Positions 8,089 through 15,808 of a stretch of 64,000 nt of DNA are shown one piece after another; within the stretch, counting starts at the first letter, position 1; every line of letters begins with the position of its first letter. The stretch comes from Herpetosiphon geysericola (GTDB taxonomy: Bacteria > Chloroflexota > Chloroflexia > Chloroflexales > Herpetosiphonaceae). The translations under genes and the position numbers were made by a program. Where the stretch lies: NCBI RefSeq assembly GCF_001306135.1, contig NZ_LGKP01000026.1:1-64000 (forward strand), written 5' to 3'. Under the pieces are notes generated by a model that worked only from the letters and a program-made list of their open reading frames with translations, was not told the origin of the DNA and did no database searches.

Positions 8089-8757
8089 CTATAAGCCTAG
8101 TTGCTGGCGTTGTTCGTGGTTGAGCGCCAAATTGCTTAGTTGTGCATTTAAGCGCTCAATGTGGTCGCTTTGCTCAAGTGCTTGGGCCAATTCGCGCCGC
8201 GCTAGCAAGGCTTGAGCGTACTCCAAAACTGGCGCATCGGGATAGCGGGCCAGGACATTGTCGAGGGTTTTAGCGGCTGCTTGATCATCGTTTTTGAAAT
8301 CGCGCAGGCGGGCCGCTACCGCGAGGGCGCGTTGCAACGGCGATTGGTCGGGGTTTAGGTAGGCTTGGGAGGCGGCTGCATCCTCGTCGCCTTGTTTAAT
8401 GAAAATAATCGAATTGCCAGCATTATCGGTGAGCGTAAATCGGCTTTGGCCCGGCTTCATGCGCGAGATACGCGGAAAGCCTTGGGTTGGCACTTTGCCC
8501 AAACTAGCCTTCAAGCGTGTAGCAAATTGTTGGTGCAACTGCTCAACCTCCGAAACAATGATTAGACAGGTGCTATAGTTTTCGGCGGGCGGCAGGTGTT
8601 TCAATCCAAAGAAGTGCAAACAATAATCGTCGGCATTGATGACGGCATAGGGGTTGGGCTTGCGTTGGGTATAGCTGACCGTAAAACCAAGGTTACGCCA
8701 AAAATCGATGGTCTGATCGAGATCGACGCAGGGCAGCGCTGGAATTGTGGTTGGCAT
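8089..8757 (-). CDS. VOC (glyoxalase/bleomycin-resistance) domain protein with helical C-terminus
   Basis: The 222-residue product begins with a VOC-superfamily domain (residues 1-122): PALPCVDLDQTIDFWRNLGF, DDYCLHFFGLKHLPP and a closing FTLTDNAGNSIIFI. This resembles the one-domain bleomycin-resistance-type proteins that bind small molecules or metal. Residues 135-222 form an Ala/Leu/Gln-rich helical, TPR-like tail, an uncommon addition. The start at 8757 follows GGAG. Substrate unknown; the bleomycin label is family nomenclature only. Confidence 0.75.
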   Translation of the reverse strand: MPTTIPALPCVDLDQTIDFWRNLGFTVSYTQRKPNPYAVINADDYCLHFFGLKHLPPAENYSTCLIIVSEVEQLHQQFATRLKASLGKVPTQGFPRISRMKPGQSRFTLTDNAGNSIIFIKQGDEDAAASQAYLNPDQSPLQRALAVAARLRDFKNDDQAAAKTLDNVLARYPDAPVLEYAQALLARRELAQALEQSDHIERLNAQLSNLALNHEQRQQLGL

Positions 8758-8817
8758 AATCAGCTCCAGATTAAACCGCTTAGGCTGGCAGTATACGCTG
8801 GGTAAGCTTGGGTTGGC

Positions 8818-9213
8818 TCAGTCTTGGGCTGGATTTTCTGCTTGGGCTGCCAAGGCCTCGAAAAAGCGGTCAAGCCCACCTGGAATTGCGGTAATCAACA
8901 GCACACACGTTTCGGGGTGATCATTGCGAAAAAAGTGGCGTGTGTTTTGGGGAAAGTGGGCGATGCCACCAACCTCAAGCAGCCATTTATTACGCTCGTC
9001 GCCCACCGTGCAACGCCCTGCCTGCACCAGCAAAATCTCCATTTCGACCTCGTGTTGGTGCAGCACCGCGCCTTGGCCAGCCAGCAACGTAACCTCCAAG
9101 ACCGTGCATTGGTTGTTCGTGGCGGCGCTGGAGATTTTGCAGCGAATATCACCAATCAGGGTTGTGCCTTCTTCCGGCAAGACGACAGAAATTGGCATAA
9201 ATGATTCACTCAT
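8818..9213 (-). CDS. Cupin-domain protein
   Basis: The 131-residue product is a single small beta barrel. The cupin motif 1 region, VTLLAGQGAVLHQHEVEMEI, carries the metal-ligand-like H-Q-H-x4-E spacing, and motif 2, IAHFPQNTRHFFRN, carries a further His. It could be a metal-binding isomerase/dioxygenase-type or sensor cupin. Its start has AAGGA 9 bases upstream, and it lies 60 bases upstream of the VOC gene on the same strand, so the two may be co-transcribed. Confidence 0.8.
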   Translation of the reverse strand: MSESFMPISVVLPEEGTTLIGDIRCKISSAATNNQCTVLEVTLLAGQGAVLHQHEVEMEILLVQAGRCTVGDERNKWLLEVGGIAHFPQNTRHFFRNDHPETCVLLITAIPGGLDRFFEALAAQAENPAQD

Positions 9214-9298
9214 TGGGCAATCCTTCCGTGCTCAATTGACGATCTATGATACTCGGATTTGGCCGGAAAGGTTCATGAGAATTGGGGAGTAAAAGAAG

Positions 9299-9328
9299 AA
9301 GGGGCTGCTTAGTATCAAGCAGCCCCTT
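9299..9328 (-). terminator. Intrinsic terminator of the 10100-9357 operon
   Basis: A perfect 12-bp stem (9299-9310 with 9317-9328) has a 6-nt loop. Read on the minus strand it is followed by TTCTTCTTTT. It lies 28 bases after the stop of the gene ending at 9357. Confidence 0.8.
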
Positions 9329-9356
9329 TGTGGCTCGATGAAATCAAAACAACGCT

Positions 9357-9761
9357 TTAGCTTTCCATTGATTCGATGATTGGTTTGATATGGTCTGCAT
9401 AGCGATCAATGAAGGCCTTAAATTCGCCAATCCATGCATCAATCAATGCTTTACTCATGGGATTGTTGGTAGTGAAGATATAGCTTGGCCCTGCAATTCG
9501 TAATGGATTATGATTATGGATGATAAAGCCTTCAAGCTCCAGTCCTGAATCGATATAGTCAATATCTACCTCAAAGACAATCCAATCACTATGTTGCGTT
9601 TTACCAAACCCAAGGGAGCTACAAAATGTTAATGAATCGTTATAGTACATATGAATATTGGTAAAGATAGGCACTTGAAATTGGGCACGAATCTTGTATT
9701 CCAATGCTATGAAGAGTGGTTGGAGTTGTGCCCACAAATAGTCGCAAAGGGTATTATTCAT
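9357..9761 (-). CDS. Hypothetical protein
   Basis: The 134-residue product is not recognised. It is soluble, aromatic-rich and mixed alpha/beta in appearance, with FEVDIDYIDSGLELEGFII in the middle and an acidic C-terminal helix. It begins 21 bases after the EF-Tu-domain-III-like gene and is followed by a clear terminator, so the two genes form an operon. The base composition is AT-richer than that of the upstream RidA-like gene region. Confidence 0.6.
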   Translation of the reverse strand: MNNTLCDYLWAQLQPLFIALEYKIRAQFQVPIFTNIHMYYNDSLTFCSSLGFGKTQHSDWIVFEVDIDYIDSGLELEGFIIHNHNPLRIAGPSYIFTTNNPMSKALIDAWIGEFKAFIDRYADHIKPIIESMES

Positions 9762-9782
9762 TATTGCTCCGCTGAATAATAA

Positions 9783-10100
9783 TTATCTGTTGCGCTCCTC
9801 GACGATTTTGCCGATTGCTAAGATTCGATTGTTACCAAATGTTAGTTCAAGCAATAATCCCGGTTCAAGCCAGCCTTGCGGTAACGGTGTATTGATCAGA
9901 AACTGACAGCGTGCATAGCCTTCTCTGGTTGTTTCGTCATAGTCAAATTCGATCCATCGAATTGTTCGGCCCTCGCCATTGGGGCTATCTCCATATTTTT
10001 GCCAACTAATGAGTGTCATCATGGTCTCAAAAGGAGGATTTGGATGTCCACCAAAATGGGGTGGAATCCACAAAAACTCAAAATGAATCCAGATTGGCAT
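9783..10100 (-). CDS. Single-module EF-Tu domain-III-like protein
   Basis: The 105-residue product is a single copy of the module found twice in the protein at 3355-3993. Shared features are the opening IHFEFLWIPPHFGGHPNPPF, W-Q-K near residue 35, TREGYARCQF, and the closing ILAIGKIVEER. The GG-H/R-x-x-P-x-F block and the final V/I-x-A-x-x-K-I strand resemble the third domain of EF-Tu. It has GAGGAAAA upstream of ATG 10100. No GTP-binding domain is nearby. It might bind a partner protein or nucleic acid through the barrel, but function is unknown. Confidence 0.55.
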   Translation of the reverse strand: MPIWIHFEFLWIPPHFGGHPNPPFETMMTLISWQKYGDSPNGEGRTIRWIEFDYDETTREGYARCQFLINTPLPQGWLEPGLLLELTFGNNRILAIGKIVEERNR

Positions 10101-10414
10101 TGTGTTTTCCTCAAGATTAACCTGTGCTGACCTACTTTACCCCTGCTCCGTCAAAATAGTTCACTGTTGACCCCTCGTTTGGTGCGAATTTAATGACTTT
10201 TGCGCTAAACGACAAGCCTAGGATAGCCTAGTTGCGTATGGGCCGCGCAATCCCATTAGAGGTTATTTTTGGATAGGACTATTGGCCGGATTGACTTTGG
10301 CTATGCGTCGGGTAGACTCTGGTTATCCACTGAACCATTTGCCGTATAGATGGAATGACCGTTGATCCTGCGATCAAGCGTTCATGGCACTAGTTTGTGA
10401 CGAGGAGTCCATTC
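10101..10414. other. Divergent intergenic region
   Basis: About 310 bases between divergent genes. It holds the ribosome site of the leftward gene, a promoter for the rightward gene (separate entry) and a small dyad TTGATC/GATCAA at 10362-10377 in the rightward leader. I see no further gene. Confidence 0.5.
10291..10318 (+). promoter_or_regulatory. Promoter of the exported RidA-like gene
   Basis: TTGACT (10291-10296) and TAGACT (10313-10318) with a 16-base spacer resemble a primary sigma-factor promoter. It gives a leader of about 90 bases. Confidence 0.5.
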
Positions 10415-11053
10415 ATGAAACGTTTTTCCCTAAAACTCCTGCTCGTATTGTTGGTAGCTGGTACATTTAGTTCAATTACCCTCGCCTCGGAAGGCCAATC
10501 GCTTGACAGCGCCGAACGCAACCGTTGCCGCCGCCCAGGCGTTGATTGTGTGTTCGAAAAGGTCGAAGCCTATGTTGAAGCTCGCTATGGCGTTGCTTCA
10601 TTGCCCGACTTGGCTCCACCAACTGCCAATTATGTGAATGCTTCACAAGCTGGCGAAATTGTTTTCATCTCATCGGCTGGCCCAGAAATTTTGACTGGTA
10701 GCGGTGGATTCCTCAAAGGCGAGTTGCCAACTCTCTCGTTAGCAACCGCTCAAGAAGCTGCAATGTTGAGCTGTGTGCGTGGCTTGCGCTTCCTCAAATC
10801 GACAATTGGCGACCTCGATCGGGTTGATCACATTGTAATGGTGACTGGTACGGTCAACGTCGTTCCAACCTACGATGATGTTACCTCAGGCCCAGTTGTT
10901 GGCGCACTCGGCAAAACTGTCGATGGCTGCTCAGACTTCTTGGTAACGATTTTCGGCCCCGAAGCTGGCAAGCACGCCCGTTCATCAGGCGGTAAAGTTG
11001 CCTTACCTTTCAATATGGCCACCGAAATTGAATTGATTGTTGAAATCAACTAA
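10415..11053 (+). CDS. Exported RidA/YjgF/UK114-family protein
   Basis: The 212-residue product begins with a typical Sec signal peptide (MKRFSLKLLLVLLVAGTFSS then TLAS). Residues about 85-212 match the RidA family: GEIVFISSAGPE, the TAQEAAMLSCVRGLRFLKST helix with DLDRVDHIVMVTGTVNVVP, and the closing block HARSSGGKVALPFNMATEIE, which retains the Arg and Glu equivalents of the RidA active site. RidA normally hydrolyses reactive imines in the cytoplasm, so an exported version is unusual. The start ATG 10415 follows GAGGAG. Single gene with its own promoter and terminator. Confidence 0.8.
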   Translation: MKRFSLKLLLVLLVAGTFSSITLASEGQSLDSAERNRCRRPGVDCVFEKVEAYVEARYGVASLPDLAPPTANYVNASQAGEIVFISSAGPEILTGSGGFLKGELPTLSLATAQEAAMLSCVRGLRFLKSTIGDLDRVDHIVMVTGTVNVVPTYDDVTSGPVVGALGKTVDGCSDFLVTIFGPEAGKHARSSGGKVALPFNMATEIELIVEIN

Positions 11054-11065
11054 ACTGGTTAAATG

Positions 11066-11100
11066 GGTATGCCGCTGCATCATGCACGGCATACCTTCTT
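11066..11100 (+). terminator. Intrinsic terminator
   Basis: GGTATGCCG (11066-11074) pairs with CGGCATACC (11087-11095), continuing inward through TGCA/TGCA after a bulged C, and followed by TTCTTT. Confidence 0.75.
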
Positions 11101-11181
11101 TCATGTAATCCCCGCTTCTCACAAGGCCCACCGCATTCTTCAATCATTGCGCTCGGGTTTCAGGGACAAGGAGACGCTCCT

Positions 11182-12321
11182 ATGCAGCTTGCAACCAAAC
11201 GCTCATTCTGGCTTCTTGGCAGCTTATTGGCCTGTAGCTTAGCCGCTTGTGGTACGGCCCAGCCAACCACCCAACCAACCAATACTCCCAGCGCAACAGC
11301 TGCACTGAGCCAAACCAGTACCAGTGCTAGCTATCAGGTTGAAGTCTGGAATCCGCCGTTTGATTTTGCTAGCCCCCGGACGACGACCGATTATGTGCCG
11401 CTGGTGCTGGCTGATAAAGTTGAAACGATTTGTGTCTCGATTCCACACATCAAAGATAGCTATTGGCTGGCGGTTAATTATGGCATCGTCTCCGAGGCCG
11501 AACGCTTGGGCGTGAATGTCGAAATCGTTGAAGCTGGCGGTTATGGCAATTTGCCCACCCAAATCACCCAAATTCGCCAATGTGTGGCCAATGGCGCCAA
11601 AGCTGTGGTGATTGGCTCTATCTCGCTTGATGGGCTTAACGATTTGATTGTTGAACTGCAAGGCCAAAAGATTCCAGTAATTGCCTTTATGAATGATATT
11701 TCGTCGAAGGCTGTTACCGCCAAATCACTTTCAGTGCCAGGCGAGGGTGGCCAAGAAATTGCCAAATATTTGGTGCAAAAACATCCCAAAGGCAGCGAGC
11801 CAGTTGATGTTGCATGGTTCCCCGGCCCAGAGAAGGCTGGTTGGTCGAAAGCAGCAGACGAAAAATTCAAAGCTACTATTACCAATGGCGCAATTAACCT
11901 TGTTGAAACCAAATATGGCGATACTGGTAAAGAAGAACAGGCAAAATTAATCGAAGAGGTCTTGATCGCGCATCCAGAGATCGATTATATTGTAGGTACT
12001 GGCCAAACAACTGTAACTGCTGCCGAAATTTTGCGCGAACGCAAGCTGCAAGATACAATCAAGCTGATGGCGTATTACATCAGCCCAGAAGTCTATGCAG
12101 AATTGCAAAGCGGCGGCATCCAAGCGGCGGCGGTTGCGCCACCAGTCACGATTGCCCGCATTGCGCTCGACCAAACTGTGCGCATTTTGGAAGGCAAAGA
12201 ATATATGGCCCACGTTGGCCCCAAAAGTTTTGTGATCGATACAACATCACTCACAACGTTTGACCCAACGACCTCAATCCCACCAGAAACGTTCAAAATT
12301 ACGCTGCGCGTGTCGCAATAG
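11182..12321 (+). CDS. TorT-like periplasmic solute-binding lipoprotein
   Basis: The 379-residue product has a lipoprotein signal (lipobox LAAC, Cys 23) and then a Thr/Pro linker. Residues 70-379 form a type I periplasmic-binding-protein fold that resembles TorT, the TMAO-sensing protein: WNPPFDFASP, TICVSIPHIKDSYWLAVNYG, and AKAVVIGSISLDGLNDLI. E. coli TorT is not a transporter component but binds the TorS sensor. Here the next gene, 24 bases downstream, is a membrane STAS sensor rather than a TorS kinase. No permease genes are adjacent. The ligand cannot be stated; TMAO is only a family-based possibility. Confidence 0.8.
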   Translation: MQLATKRSFWLLGSLLACSLAACGTAQPTTQPTNTPSATAALSQTSTSASYQVEVWNPPFDFASPRTTTDYVPLVLADKVETICVSIPHIKDSYWLAVNYGIVSEAERLGVNVEIVEAGGYGNLPTQITQIRQCVANGAKAVVIGSISLDGLNDLIVELQGQKIPVIAFMNDISSKAVTAKSLSVPGEGGQEIAKYLVQKHPKGSEPVDVAWFPGPEKAGWSKAADEKFKATITNGAINLVETKYGDTGKEEQAKLIEEVLIAHPEIDYIVGTGQTTVTAAEILRERKLQDTIKLMAYYISPEVYAELQSGGIQAAAVAPPVTIARIALDQTVRILEGKEYMAHVGPKSFVIDTTSLTTFDPTTSIPPETFKITLRVSQ

Positions 12322-12345
12322 GTTGTTGTAGGTGGAGGATGGACG

Positions 12346-14091
12346 ATGCTCCATAGTTTACGCAGGCAGGTTATTGTTATTCTCTTATTGGGAACATCTC
12401 TGTTGGCGTTGCTTAATTTAGCGATTAATACCCGTGGCTTGGTGGCTGTGCGCAACCAAGCCACCAATGATAGCACCGCCGCGTTGCAAGCCCAAGCTGA
12501 ACAATATCTCCTGCGCATTGCTCAAAGCCACGCTGCCAGTACCGCCCAAACGGTGCGGGCGGTGCAACAGCTGGCAGTTACCACTCGCACCTATTTGCAA
12601 CAACCAACAACCCAAAGCCCACGCTTGCCAGAGTTAAGCGTGGCTCGTAATGGTCGCCAATATGCCAGCGGTGCAACCACGGTCTTGGTGATTGCTAACC
12701 CTGATCAGGCCCGAGCGCTAGCCGATATTGGCTATAGCCAACGGCTCGAAGATGTATTGCCAAGCTTGCAAATTAGCGTTCCCGAAATTGTGCGCATCTC
12801 GTATTTGACCGCCAATACCCTGCGAACCTACCCCAACATGACGCCCAACGATCCACCAGCTGATTGGCAACCAAGCCAAGAAGCAGCCTATGTTGCCAGC
12901 CTGCCAGCTAATAATCCGAGCCGCGCCTTAGCTTGGACAGAAGTCCACCAGTCGATCGATCAATCGCAACCCTTGATTTCGGTTGCTGCGCCAGTTTACG
13001 ATAATGCTGAATTTTTGGGCACGGTTAGCGTCGATGTTAGCCTTGATCGCTTGGCATTCTATCTCAAGGGCTTGATTCTTGATGAATCGAGTTTTGCCTT
13101 TTTGATTACCCAAAAGGGCGAGGTTGTTGCCGTAACCGAGGCTGGCCAAGGCGGCGTTGTCCAGCAAATTTTGACCAATCAATCGAATAACGCTAGTTCT
13201 TCAATGATTAACGATTTGCAAGCTGGCCGCGATGGCGTGACGACGATCTTTATGGATGGTCGCGGCTATGTGGTGGCTTATGCAGCTATTAGCGGCATTC
13301 CCTGGGCTTTGGGTTTAGCTTCGCCATTGGATGAAATTACCGAGCGCACCCAAGAAACTGCCAACCAAATTGCTACGATTACCAACCAAAGCCTCGCGCT
13401 GAATATTGGCCTTGCCTTGATTGCGCTGATTCTGTTTGGCTTTGGCATGGCGCTGATTTTGCGGCGCCAATTTGTCAAGCCATTGACTAGCCTGATTGGG
13501 GCGACAAACCGTGTTGCTGATGGCGATTTGCAGCCGATTGAGGTTGAAAGTAGCAACGAGTTGGGCCAATTAGCTAGCTCGTTTAATAGTATGACCGCTG
13601 CGTTGCAGGTTGCCCGCCAAGAAACCGAGGCCAAGGAAGCTGCTCGCGAAGCAGCCATGCAACGCCTCAGCGAAGTGGTCGCCAACCTCGAACACTCATT
13701 GGCAGAGCGCCAACAATTATCCCAATTGCTCCGCGATGTCGCCTCGCCAGTCATTCCAATTCTCAAAGGCGTGTTGGTCATGCCCTTGATTGGCAGCTTG
13801 GATGGCGAACGTATGCAACAAGCAACCACGATTATCTTATCGCGGGTTGAACATGAGCGGGCCAAGAAAGTCCTCATCGATATTACTGGCGTGCCAATGA
13901 TGGACGAACCTGCTGCCCAAGCCTTATTGCGCATGATCCATGGCTTACGGTTGTTGGGTGCGACGGTTACCTTGGTCGGGGTCGGCCCCGAAGTCGCCCA
14001 AAGCTTGACTGCGCTCTCCGTTGATTTGAGTGCAGTCCAAACCGCAGCTGATTTGCGCAGCGCAGTTGCCCAACTCAGCCGTTCATCCTAA
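12346..14091 (+). CDS. Cache-HAMP-STAS membrane sensor (RsbR-like output)
   Basis: The 581-residue product has a membrane helix (about 8-28), a large extracytoplasmic region (30-345) of Cache type (PLISVAAPVYDNAEFLGTVS), a second helix (about 348-372), HAMP (373-425), a coiled coil, and a STAS domain (about 465-578). The STAS part carries PVIPILKGVLVMPLIGSLDG and IDITGVPMMDE, as in RsbR co-antagonists of stressosomes. The Thr of D-I-T-G-V is a candidate phosphoacceptor by analogy. No kinase or cyclase domain is present, so the output must be protein-protein switching. It is coupled to the TorT-like gene. Confidence 0.85.
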   Translation: MLHSLRRQVIVILLLGTSLLALLNLAINTRGLVAVRNQATNDSTAALQAQAEQYLLRIAQSHAASTAQTVRAVQQLAVTTRTYLQQPTTQSPRLPELSVARNGRQYASGATTVLVIANPDQARALADIGYSQRLEDVLPSLQISVPEIVRISYLTANTLRTYPNMTPNDPPADWQPSQEAAYVASLPANNPSRALAWTEVHQSIDQSQPLISVAAPVYDNAEFLGTVSVDVSLDRLAFYLKGLILDESSFAFLITQKGEVVAVTEAGQGGVVQQILTNQSNNASSSMINDLQAGRDGVTTIFMDGRGYVVAYAAISGIPWALGLASPLDEITERTQETANQIATITNQSLALNIGLALIALILFGFGMALILRRQFVKPLTSLIGATNRVADGDLQPIEVESSNELGQLASSFNSMTAALQVARQETEAKEAAREAAMQRLSEVVANLEHSLAERQQLSQLLRDVASPVIPILKGVLVMPLIGSLDGERMQQATTIILSRVEHERAKKVLIDITGVPMMDEPAAQALLRMIHGLRLLGATVTLVGVGPEVAQSLTALSVDLSAVQTAADLRSAVAQLSRSS

Positions 14092-14104
14092 GATTAAGCG
14101 GATT

Positions 14105-14138
14105 CAAGAACCCATGCAGGGGATTGCATGGGTTCTTG
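14105..14138 (+). terminator. Terminator of the TorT-like/STAS operon
   Basis: A perfect 14-bp stem (14105-14118 with 14125-14138) with a 6-nt loop begins 14 bases after the stop codon. The T run is weak. Confidence 0.7.
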
Positions 14139-14163
14139 TGGTTAAATCGAGCAGGAGTTTGCC

Positions 14164-14451
14164 ATGATTATTGAGATTACTGGGCCAATTTGGTTTTGGA
14201 AAGGGCCAGCACCATGGTATTTTGTGACTGTGCCCGCAGAAGAGAGCAGTACGATCAAAGCTATTGCTGGTTTGGTGACTTACGGCTGGGGTGTGATTCC
14301 CGCCCAAGTGCAAATTGGCAAAACCCGTTGGAGCACCTCGTTAATTCCTAAAGATGGCCTGTATCTTGTGCCAATTAAAAAAACGATTCGCTTGGCTGAA
14401 CAGCTTAACGAAGGCGATGAGGTTACGCTGCAATTGGAGATTGGCGAATAA
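14164..14451 (+). CDS. DUF1905-domain protein
   Basis: The 95-residue product has the DUF1905 pattern: ITGPIWFWKGPAPWYFVTVP, an early helix, YGWGVIPAQVQIGKTRWSTS, then LIPKDGLYLVPIKKTIR and LNEGDEVTLQLEI. This small beta barrel is widespread and of unknown biochemical role. AGGAG precedes the start. Its TAA overlaps the ATG of the PHP gene by one base (TAATG), so translation is coupled. Confidence 0.85.
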   Translation: MIIEITGPIWFWKGPAPWYFVTVPAEESSTIKAIAGLVTYGWGVIPAQVQIGKTRWSTSLIPKDGLYLVPIKKTIRLAEQLNEGDEVTLQLEIGE

Positions 14452-15338
14452 TGTCAATGCCTACTCTCTCAACCACCAACCTCGTTTTGGCCGCCGATGC
14501 AGCAATCGACCTGCAATTGCATACTACTGCCAGCGATGGCCAATGGGAAGCAGCCGAATTGATTGGCTATCTCAAGCGCGAAGGCTTTGGCTTGGCCGCC
14601 ATCACCGACCACGATCGGCCTGAGCTTGCCAAATCAATCCAGGAATTGGCGCTTGCCGAGGCTATGCCGCTGCTGGTTGCTGCTGAACTGAGCTGCGTTT
14701 GGCGTGAGCAAATGGTTGATGTGTTGTGTTTCGGCTTTACACTCGAACCAAATCCATTAACAGCGTTGGCTGCGGATCTCCATCAACGCCAACGGACAAT
14801 GATCGCCAATGCCTATGCGTATTGTTGTGATGCAGGCTTTTTAACCGCGCAGCTGCAACCGCAACTTGAGACAATTCTCAAGCAACCTTCTGCCAGCCAG
14901 CCGCATGCCTTCGCGGCCTTGGTCAAACAGCAAAACCCAGGTCTGACTCCAGCCCAGTTTTCGCAATTGATGCAGGCTGCTGGCTGCGATTTTGCCACCA
15001 CGCCAATTGCCGCGGTGGTTGCAGCTGCCCAGCAAAGTGGTGCGGTGTGTATCTTGGCTCATCCAGGCCGTAGCGATGGCTTTGTTTGTTTTGATCAACC
15101 GCTGCTTGAGCAACTGTGGGCCGAAGTGGCGTTGGATGGGCTTGAGGTGGAATATCCGTTGCATACGCCGCAGCAAATTGCTATGTACCGGGCTTTTGCC
15201 GCGCAACGAAGCCTATTGACGAGCGCTGGCTCAGATTCGCATCGGCCTAGCAAGCCGCCAATTCGCTATCGGGCTGGCGATTATCGGGCCTTGCTGGGTC
15301 GTTTAGGGGTTGTGGTTGCTGAGGATCATGATGCATGA
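14451..15338 (+). CDS. PHP-domain metal-dependent phosphoesterase
   Basis: The 295-residue product is a PHP-family phosphoesterase of the TrpH/YciV type. Metal-site motifs are visible: DLQLHTTASDG near residue 22, ITDHDRPE near 49, CILAHPGRSDG near 200 and SAGSDSHRPSKP near 260. The first motif has Q-x-H rather than the usual H-x-H, so one canonical ligand is replaced. The likely reaction is phosphate-ester hydrolysis of a nucleotide or oligonucleotide, by family analogy. It overlaps the genes on both sides (TAATG and ATGA), so the three genes are one translational unit. Confidence 0.82.
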   Translation: MSMPTLSTTNLVLAADAAIDLQLHTTASDGQWEAAELIGYLKREGFGLAAITDHDRPELAKSIQELALAEAMPLLVAAELSCVWREQMVDVLCFGFTLEPNPLTALAADLHQRQRTMIANAYAYCCDAGFLTAQLQPQLETILKQPSASQPHAFAALVKQQNPGLTPAQFSQLMQAAGCDFATTPIAAVVAAAQQSGAVCILAHPGRSDGFVCFDQPLLEQLWAEVALDGLEVEYPLHTPQQIAMYRAFAAQRSLLTSAGSDSHRPSKPPIRYRAGDYRALLGRLGVVVAEDHDA

Positions 15339-15805
15339 GTTATTTTGTAAAAAAGATTGAATGGGAATATGGTGAAGCCCATGGTGATTGCTTTTATCCC
15401 AATAATCAAGCGGATTTTCAAGCTCAACTCCAAGCACTTGAGTTACGAGCTAGGCAAAAAAATTATCCATTCTATGTTGAACTTGAATTCGAGGATGATA
15501 GTTATATTGGGTTTATTATTGGCCATGACCTAAGCTGTTTTTATTTTGGGATTTTTATTGCCGATGATCGCCACGCTGTACATTGTAGAACGCAGTTTGA
15601 TAGCCATTATGATCCACAGATTGCTCATCCTGAGCTGATGATCGAGTATTCGTTTAAAGCAGATCATGGCGAAAAATATATGCCAGAGTTACTGCCTCAT
15701 GAACAGGTGGTGCAGGCCATCAATCAGTATATCGAAACCCAGCGCTTACCGGCATATATTTTATTTACGAAGCGATCTATTATCGATCGCTATATCGAGC
15801 AATAA
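15335..15805 (+). CDS. Imm1-like immunity-family protein
   Basis: The 156-residue product resembles Imm1 of polymorphic-toxin systems: a central FYVELEFEDDSYIGFIIG block, and a closing YMPELLPHEQVVQAINQYIE followed by LPAYILF, which fits the terminal helix-strand of that family. Its start overlaps the stop of the PHP gene (ATGA). No toxin gene is nearby. The base composition is clearly AT-richer than the PHP gene, which may indicate separate acquisition. Assignment is by pattern only. Confidence 0.5.
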   Translation: MSYFVKKIEWEYGEAHGDCFYPNNQADFQAQLQALELRARQKNYPFYVELEFEDDSYIGFIIGHDLSCFYFGIFIADDRHAVHCRTQFDSHYDPQIAHPELMIEYSFKADHGEKYMPELLPHEQVVQAINQYIETQRLPAYILFTKRSIIDRYIEQ

Positions 15806-15808
15806 CGC

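Noticed and set aside
11182-12321. ABC-importer assignment for the binding proteins
   Set aside because: No permease or ATPase gene is present for any of the three; each is instead paired with a STAS membrane protein.
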